Assembly: GCA_003158115.1 (NCBI GenBank)
Contig: PMGM01000051.1
Location: 15,289-35,710, forward strand
DNA length: 20,422 nt
Origin: Methanobacterium sp.
GTDB taxonomy: Archaea > Methanobacteriota > Methanobacteria > Methanobacteriales > Methanobacteriaceae
Reading direction: 5' to 3'
Below are positions 16,534 through 20,422 of this stretch, one piece after another. The notes beneath the pieces are model-generated. The model was not told the origin of the DNA and did no database searches. It worked only from the letters and a program-made list of their open reading frames with translations. The translations under genes and the position numbers were made by a program. Within the stretch, counting starts at the first letter, position 1; every line of letters begins with the position of its first letter.

Positions 16534-16998
16534 ATGCTTCACATAACCCGAAAGGAGAATATGGTCTTAAACCAGATTAAATACTTTCAAAATGAATATA
16601 AGAATGGTGTTCCCTACAGAATTCTTAAGTTAGATCTTGATCTGTCTGAAATGGATCTTAAGGATATTCTTATATTGTTAGATGAGAAGGAGATTGTTTC
16701 TTATAGGGATGGTAATGTTACAATACTCAGGACCGATGAGATTAATGTTTGTGAGAATGTTGCCGTTGTTAAAAAGGAAATACTTAATCAGACAGAGGAA
16801 AAGGCATTTGGAATTATCAGGGAAGTTGCAGGAGAATCTGGACTGATTTCAAGATCACTTCTTGAGGGGCATATGCTCTACTGTGAACTGAAACTATCCA
16901 GTATCAGAACTTACAAGATGATACTGGCCCTAGAAAATAAAAAACTTATTAAGAAGATTCAACGCCCCGATGGGGAATATTTTACCCTCAATTTTTAA
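16534..16998 (+). CDS. Winged-helix protein, conserved methanogen type, function unknown
   Basis: A 154-residue protein that looks like two winged-helix units. The first (about 10-65) has NGVPYRILKLDLDLSEMDLKDILILLDEKEIVSYRDGNVTIL, a helix-turn-helix followed by a wing. The second (about 88-154) ends with MILALENKKLIKKIQRPDGEYFTLNF, again recognition helix then wing. It lacks metal-binding or catalytic motifs, so DNA binding or protein contact is the likely job. Two starts are possible: ATG 16534 without an RBS, and ATG 16561 (M10), which follows AAAGGAG at 16551-16557, only three bases away. A TATA-like TGTTATACTA at 16512-16521 would start transcription near 16540, favouring 16561. It faces away from the nurA operon; a regulatory or repair link is only a guess. 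A T8 run at 17010-17017 is a likely terminator. Confidence 0.75.
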   Translation: MLHITRKENMVLNQIKYFQNEYKNGVPYRILKLDLDLSEMDLKDILILLDEKEIVSYRDGNVTILRTDEINVCENVAVVKKEILNQTEEKAFGIIREVAGESGLISRSLLEGHMLYCELKLSSIRTYKMILALENKKLIKKIQRPDGEYFTLNF

Positions 16999-17009
16999 TA
17001 TTAGCATAA

Positions 17010-17017
17010 TTTTTTTT
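17010..17017 (+). terminator. T8 terminator after the winged-helix gene
   Basis: A run of eight T twelve bases after the TAA, on the plus strand. Confidence 0.4.
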
Positions 17018-17219
17018 GTTCTATTTTATATTTACCATACAATATATTTCCATTAGTTTTTTTCTTAAAAATCCGGATCGTCCCACCATATATAAAAAAA
17101 AGATCGCTAAAACTTTAATCCAATTAAATAATAAGAAGAACAGGGTACATCCAGATATAACCTTTAAAAATGAGACGAAAATTCCAAAAAAAAATTAAAT
17201 TAAGATATTAGTTCTACTT

Positions 17220-17894
17220 TTAGGGTGCATCTAATGGAACTATTTTGGCAAGCTGTGGTGATGAACTGTTAAAAACTTCTCTGTAATTGCCGGTTGTATA
17301 TCCTCCGTCTATTACATCTTTTGGATCGTGTATTATACCAATATTGATTTTCCCTGTGTATGTTATGGTTTTGTTATTGATTTGTTCTGTTCCATGGGAT
17401 GTGCCCGCTACATTCATTCCAGTTTTTACCCATTTGCATTTCGATAGTTAATTTCAGTAATTACCGATGTTCGATTATAATAAGGACCAATAATTTTGGA
17501 TGTGATTACGCTTTTAACATCCTGATAAGTTCCATGGAAAGATTTGTATGTAATTTTTGTTGTACTATCAAATGTTACAACTAATTTACCATTTAAATAA
17601 AATTTCATGGTTTTTATAGCATTGCTTAATATTTGTTGTCCATGTACATAGGAAACTTGGAATGTTCCACTTCTTCAAAATCTTTATCGAAGGTCCATCA
17701 TTACCTACAATTTTGATTATAGCACTATTAGTACCTATTGTCGCATTAGCATTATAATAATAATCACCCTGACTTGTATACATATTTATTGATTTCAAAA
17801 TATTATTATAAGCAGCAGCAGTTATATCTTTGTTATAGCCTTGAACATCTTTTCCTTTGACTTTCAATGTTGCATACAGACTTTTTTTTGGAGT
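17220..17894 (-). pseudogene. Decayed gene of unknown function, probably an exported protein
   Basis: Three overlapping minus-strand frames join into one protein-like sequence if two indels are repaired. Segment 1 (17894 down to about 17676, ATLKVKGKDVQGYNK... to GPSIKILK) must shift by +1 near 17668-17676 to continue as SGTFQVSYVHGQQILSN, then MKFYLNGKLVVTFDS. Segment 2 runs to NYRNANG, and a missing base in the CCC run at 17429-17431 (GGG on the coding strand) leads into VKTGMNVAGTSHGTEQ and finally PQLAKIVPLDAP before TAG. The repaired product is about 225 residues, rich in Tyr, Asn, Thr and beta-strand-like patterns with several N-x-T/S sites, which suggests a secreted or surface protein. 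The frame upstream is closed by TAA at 17895-17897 and no start or signal peptide is visible, so the 5' end is missing too. I do not recognise the family. Confidence 0.65.
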
Positions 17895-18392
17895 TTAGAT
17901 CATTTTAATGTATTATGAGAAAATTTATAATATAAAAAAAATATTCAGACCATCTAATGATTGTTTTTGTTTTTAAATGTATTAGATAAAGAATATTATT
18001 TTGAAATGGTGTTGAATTTTGGATAGTTACCCATTAAGATCATCTTGATATAGGGCTTTGTAACATTAAACTCACATTACATAATCACCTAAGATTAAAA
18101 TTGAGACTCACCAAGTTATAAGGGATGTTGATCTGTGAAGTAGTAGAATAATAGTAGGTGTATGTGTTTAAAGTTAGTTGAATTTAAGATGTGAATTTTG
18201 ATTTTTTTTGTTTAGATTCACTTGGAATATATTGAAAATTATATTTCAAAATTTTACCTTGAAATTCAAAAATTCTGATGTCCATGAAATTAAGTAAGTT
18301 ATATAAAAAAAAGTATGTCTGGGTTAAAAAATTTATTTTTTAAAATGCCACTTATTAGATATGGTTTGGATAGTTTCCCTGTTATTTTAAAT
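17895..18392. other. Intergenic region without a supported gene
   Basis: About 500 bases, AT-rich, next to the decayed gene, and the place where its missing 5' end would have been. The longest small frame I noticed is 33 codons on the minus strand (18184-18285, starting MDIRIFEFQGK) with no ribosome binding site. I see no tRNA, repeat array or insertion sequence end. Confidence 0.45.
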
Positions 18393-18719
18393 TCATTTAG
18401 GTAGTCCTTCTATACAGAAGTATTCTATTGGATCATTGTTGGCTAAATTATTCTCTAACCATACGGGACATTGTGTACATTTACAAAGTTCCCTGCTTGC
18501 AAGATCTGTACATGTGGCCTTTCCGAATGAACAATAAACCAGTACAAGTTCTTCAGGCTTGATTAAATCATTAATATCTCCTTTTTCCTTCAATTTTTCA
18601 TTTATAATATCCAGTTTATCTTTAGAACATTCACTGTCTATTTGAACTGGACATTCGGCGCATAGACATTTGTTAATATTATCCCTGTTTAATTCTACCG
18701 ATTTGTTAACGTTTGTCAT
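18393..18719 (-). CDS. Ten-cysteine protein, DUF2769 type
   Basis: A 108-residue soluble protein with ten cysteines (18, 20, 23, 31, 63, 70, 79, 81, 84, 102). Two similar blocks stand out: NINKCLCAECPV (14-25) and RELCKCTQCPVW (76-87), each CxCxxCP, plus YCSFGKATC (62-70) and YFCIEGLPK at the end. This pattern fits the archaeal DUF2769 family (recalled from the motif, not searched). The spacing suggests that it binds zinc or iron-sulphur; the function is unknown. The ATG at 18717-18719 has GGGGGA about seven bases upstream, a strong RBS. It stands alone, with about 280 AT-rich bases separating it from the divergent 92-residue gene. There is no signal peptide or membrane segment, so it is probably cytosolic. 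Confidence 0.82.
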   Translation of the reverse strand: MTNVNKSVELNRDNINKCLCAECPVQIDSECSKDKLDIINEKLKEKGDINDLIKPEELVLVYCSFGKATCTDLASRELCKCTQCPVWLENNLANNDPIEYFCIEGLPK

Positions 18720-19000
18720 TAATTTTCCCCCACATATCTCTTACATTATTATTTGTAAGGCAAATTATTTAATTTTATTTTTTTTGAATAATTTCTCATA
18801 ATACAACTAATGAATAGATTCTTCCAATCGCATTTATCTGACACTTTTACGACCATTCCATAGTCATTATAATGAATAAATTGTATTAGATATTAAAATA
18901 TTAAGATTAAATAGAAACTCCTAAAATAATGGAATGTTTCTTGATAAAAAAAAATATTAAAATAGGAATATAATAATTATTTGTTTAATAGGTAGAAAAT

Positions 19001-19279
19001 ATGGAAGTAACAACAAACAGAGTGTATCCTAGCTATTTACAAATTGAATATGCAGGCATAGGCAATGAACAATTAGTTTATATATACGAAGACACTCTTA
19101 TAGAGAATTCAGTCTCTAAATTTAATCTCATTAAAGATAGATATGTAAAAATTGAAGAAGCTTTCCCTGAGATGCTAAAACAAGTAAAAGAAAATTGTGA
19201 AACTCAAGAACAAATAACTGAAGTGAAAGATTGGTTCTTCCAAAATTTAGATGCAATACTAAAACCTCTCAGTTATTAA
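19001..19279 (+). CDS. Hypothetical protein, 92 residues
   Basis: I do not recognise this protein. It is a small, acidic, soluble sequence without signal peptide or membrane segment. The first half is beta-like (YPSYLQIEYAGIGNEQLVYIYEDTLI) and the second half is helical and charged (KIEEAFPEMLKQVKENCETQEQITEVKDWFFQNL). One cysteine (C66) is present. The ATG at 19001 is preceded by a weak AGGTAG about five bases upstream. Sequence composition and a mixed alpha/beta pattern look like a real protein rather than a chance frame. It is single, convergent with the DUF998 gene. A T-run at about 19303-19309 can end its transcript. Confidence 0.65.
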   Translation: MEVTTNRVYPSYLQIEYAGIGNEQLVYIYEDTLIENSVSKFNLIKDRYVKIEEAFPEMLKQVKENCETQEQITEVKDWFFQNLDAILKPLSY

Positions 19280-19346
19280 TTTTCCTGATTTTTATTTGCA
19301 ATTCTTTTTTTAGATTTCACCAATCTGTATTGGGAAATAATTTTAG

Positions 19347-19967
19347 TCATTCTAATTGATCATATTCTTTTAGCAGGATGTATGATAATACTATTACCCA
19401 TATCATGAATAGGAATATAGTTATTCTCTCAAATAATCCCCCAATAGGACTATTATTTGCAATTGAAGCTGCCCCTGCCCCTCCAGAAATAAAGATGAAT
19501 ATCGCTGTTATGTATGAGTACCATGAAAATAATTTCATGTTTACATAACTTTTAAAGCTTAAACCTACCAATATTACAGATATTATGGTCATTGCTGCTG
19601 TTATTCCCGATAATATTATATGGATCATGCCATTCAATGTTCCTGGTGCACCTCTCGGATCTTGCGTAAAAACCAGGACCATTAAGCCTAATATCCCAAT
19701 AACTACCAGCATGATTGTTGCTGTATTATATTTTTTTGAGTTAATTTTGATATCTAAATAAGCTCCTAATCCAAATATGATTATAAATAAATTATAAATA
19801 CCAAACAACACATCCAATAATAATTTATTAGGAGCATTTGCCATACTGAGTTCACTTATAGAATTATAAAGAGCACTGTAATCATGTCTTAATGCTCCTC
19901 CAATAAAAACTGCCAGAATATAAACAACAGGACCAATGATTCCGAATATTGGGTAAATCTTTTTCAT
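19347..19967 (-). CDS. DUF998-family membrane protein
   Basis: A 206-residue protein with about six membrane helices (roughly 5-25, 47-70, 82-101, 113-135, 145-165, 178-200). The segments HDYSALYNSISELSM (28-42) and TQDPRGAPGTLNGMIHI (101-117, with D103, P104, H116) match the conserved ISEL and DP.G...T..G..H motifs of DUF998 membrane proteins. The family has no settled biochemical role; the conserved polar residues inside helices hint at an enzyme or transporter core, but this is not shown. The length is normal for the family. The ATG at 19965-19967 follows GAGGC at a distance of about ten bases. It appears monocistronic. Confidence 0.85.
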   Translation of the reverse strand: MKKIYPIFGIIGPVVYILAVFIGGALRHDYSALYNSISELSMANAPNKLLLDVLFGIYNLFIIIFGLGAYLDIKINSKKYNTATIMLVVIGILGLMVLVFTQDPRGAPGTLNGMIHIILSGITAAMTIISVILVGLSFKSYVNMKLFSWYSYITAIFIFISGGAGAASIANNSPIGGLFERITIFLFMIWVIVLSYILLKEYDQLE

Positions 19968-20149
19968 AAAATAATGCCTCAGACGTTATATTTTAATATT
20001 TTAGGAGTTAAAGTAGGATTTTTTTTTGATTTTATATTTCTTAGACTAAATGAAATTTGGAGATATTATTTTTGGGTTAAATGGATATTCTTAATGGCAT
20101 TTCTAAAAACAAATTAGTAATATCTCTCCGTGATGATTTAATATTTTCT

Positions 20150-20359
20150 TTATTTTTGTTTTATACCCCAAGGCACCCATATGATAACTTCTAAAATAGC
20201 AACAATTACTATAGAAGCCAGAAATATTCCTATATTTTGGATAATATTATAATTTGAAGCATAATAAAACAGCCAAAAGGCTAAAAATAGAAGCCAAATA
20301 AAAGCAATGGCTATAGATACATATAAACGAATAGTGGGAACCTTATTTTCATTATCCAT
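20150..20359 (-). CDS. Small two-helix membrane protein
   Basis: A 69-residue protein with two hydrophobic helices (about 13-33 and 40-60) joined by a short YYASNYNIIQN turn. The N-terminus is charged (MDNENKVPTIR) and the C-terminus basic (WGIKQK), so both ends should lie in the cytosol. I do not recognise the family. The ATG at 20357-20359 is preceded by AGGATG at about ten bases, and by a TATA-like tract at 20388-20404, which gives a short leader. RBS, TATA box and clean membrane pattern together support a real gene despite the small size. Confidence 0.65.
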   Translation of the reverse strand: MDNENKVPTIRLYVSIAIAFIWLLFLAFWLFYYASNYNIIQNIGIFLASIVIVAILEVIIWVPWGIKQK

Positions 20360-20387
20360 TTTAAAACATCCTTAATATTCCTATAGG

Positions 20388-20404
20388 TTATATAATATAT
20401 TTAA
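20388..20404 (-). promoter_or_regulatory. TATA box of the small membrane protein gene
   Basis: The minus strand reads about TTAAATATATTATATAA, a good archaeal TATA element 30-45 bases before the ATG. Confidence 0.45.
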
Positions 20405-20422
20405 AAATTTTCATTGATAAGG

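Noticed and set aside
17016..17198. 60-residue plus-strand frame beginning MFYFIFTIQYI
   Set aside because: It starts within the T-rich terminator of the winged-helix gene, has no RBS and a low-complexity Lys/Asn/Ile composition expected by chance in AT-rich DNA.
18184..18285. 33-codon minus-strand frame (MDIRIFEFQGK...)
   Set aside because: No RBS or promoter visible, and frames of this length arise by chance here; a remnant cannot be excluded.
17895..20422. CRISPR array, tRNA or insertion sequence in the accessory end
   Set aside because: I saw no regularly spaced repeats, no tRNA-like T-loop with acceptor pairing, and no transposase fragment or terminal inverted repeats.

Overview
The window looks like an AT-rich chromosomal segment of a methanogenic archaeon, most likely Methanobacterium or a close relative (Methanobacteriales). 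The archaeal part is well supported: a two-repeat TATA-binding protein, a complete nurA-herA-mre11-rad50 operon, TATA-like promoters, T-run terminators and GGTGAT/GGAG ribosome binding sites. The genus is inferred from the general character of the proteins and, from memory, from the TBP/SerB-like gene pair as arranged in Methanothermobacter. I ran no database search.

Layout. (1) 1-2251: the 3' part of the TBP gene, then a phosphatase of the phosphoserine phosphatase (HAD) type fused to a long acidic linker and coiled coil; the unit ends in a hairpin plus T-runs. (2) 2577-4301: a broken gene for a membrane protein with four cadherin/Ig-like repeats, carrying an in-frame TAG near the start and three separate -1 shifts. 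(3) 4438-8759, plus strand: an MFS exporter with palindromes in its promoter, then an apparent stress/efflux operon of an AbrB-type regulator, a universal stress protein and a 14-helix MFS exporter. A duplicated palindrome precedes the regulator. (4) 8862-9509, minus strand: a PAP2-type membrane phosphatase. (5) 9814-16284, minus strand: nurA-herA-mre11-rad50, genes overlapping or abutting, the archaeal DNA end-resection machine. A winged-helix protein is transcribed divergently from it. (6) 17220-20422: a sparse accessory stretch with a second decayed gene, a ten-cysteine protein of the DUF2769 type, a 92-residue orphan, a DUF998 membrane protein and a two-helix membrane peptide.

How the parts work together. 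HerA (hexameric DNA translocase) and NurA (nuclease) make 3' single-stranded tails at DNA breaks after Mre11-Rad50 has bound and opened the ends. The tight overlaps imply translational coupling so that subunits are made together. The AbrB-Usp-MFS group reads as a regulated stress-response and export unit. The two clearly degraded reading frames are both accessory and probably exported or membrane proteins, while all recognisable housekeeping genes are intact. That favours gene decay over general sequencing error, although several of the indels sit in short homopolymers.

I did not find an unmistakably new multi-gene system. The strongest leads are the phosphatase-coiled-coil fusion next to TBP, the duplicated palindrome before the AbrB-Usp-MFS operon, the winged-helix gene facing the resection operon, and the two broken genes.
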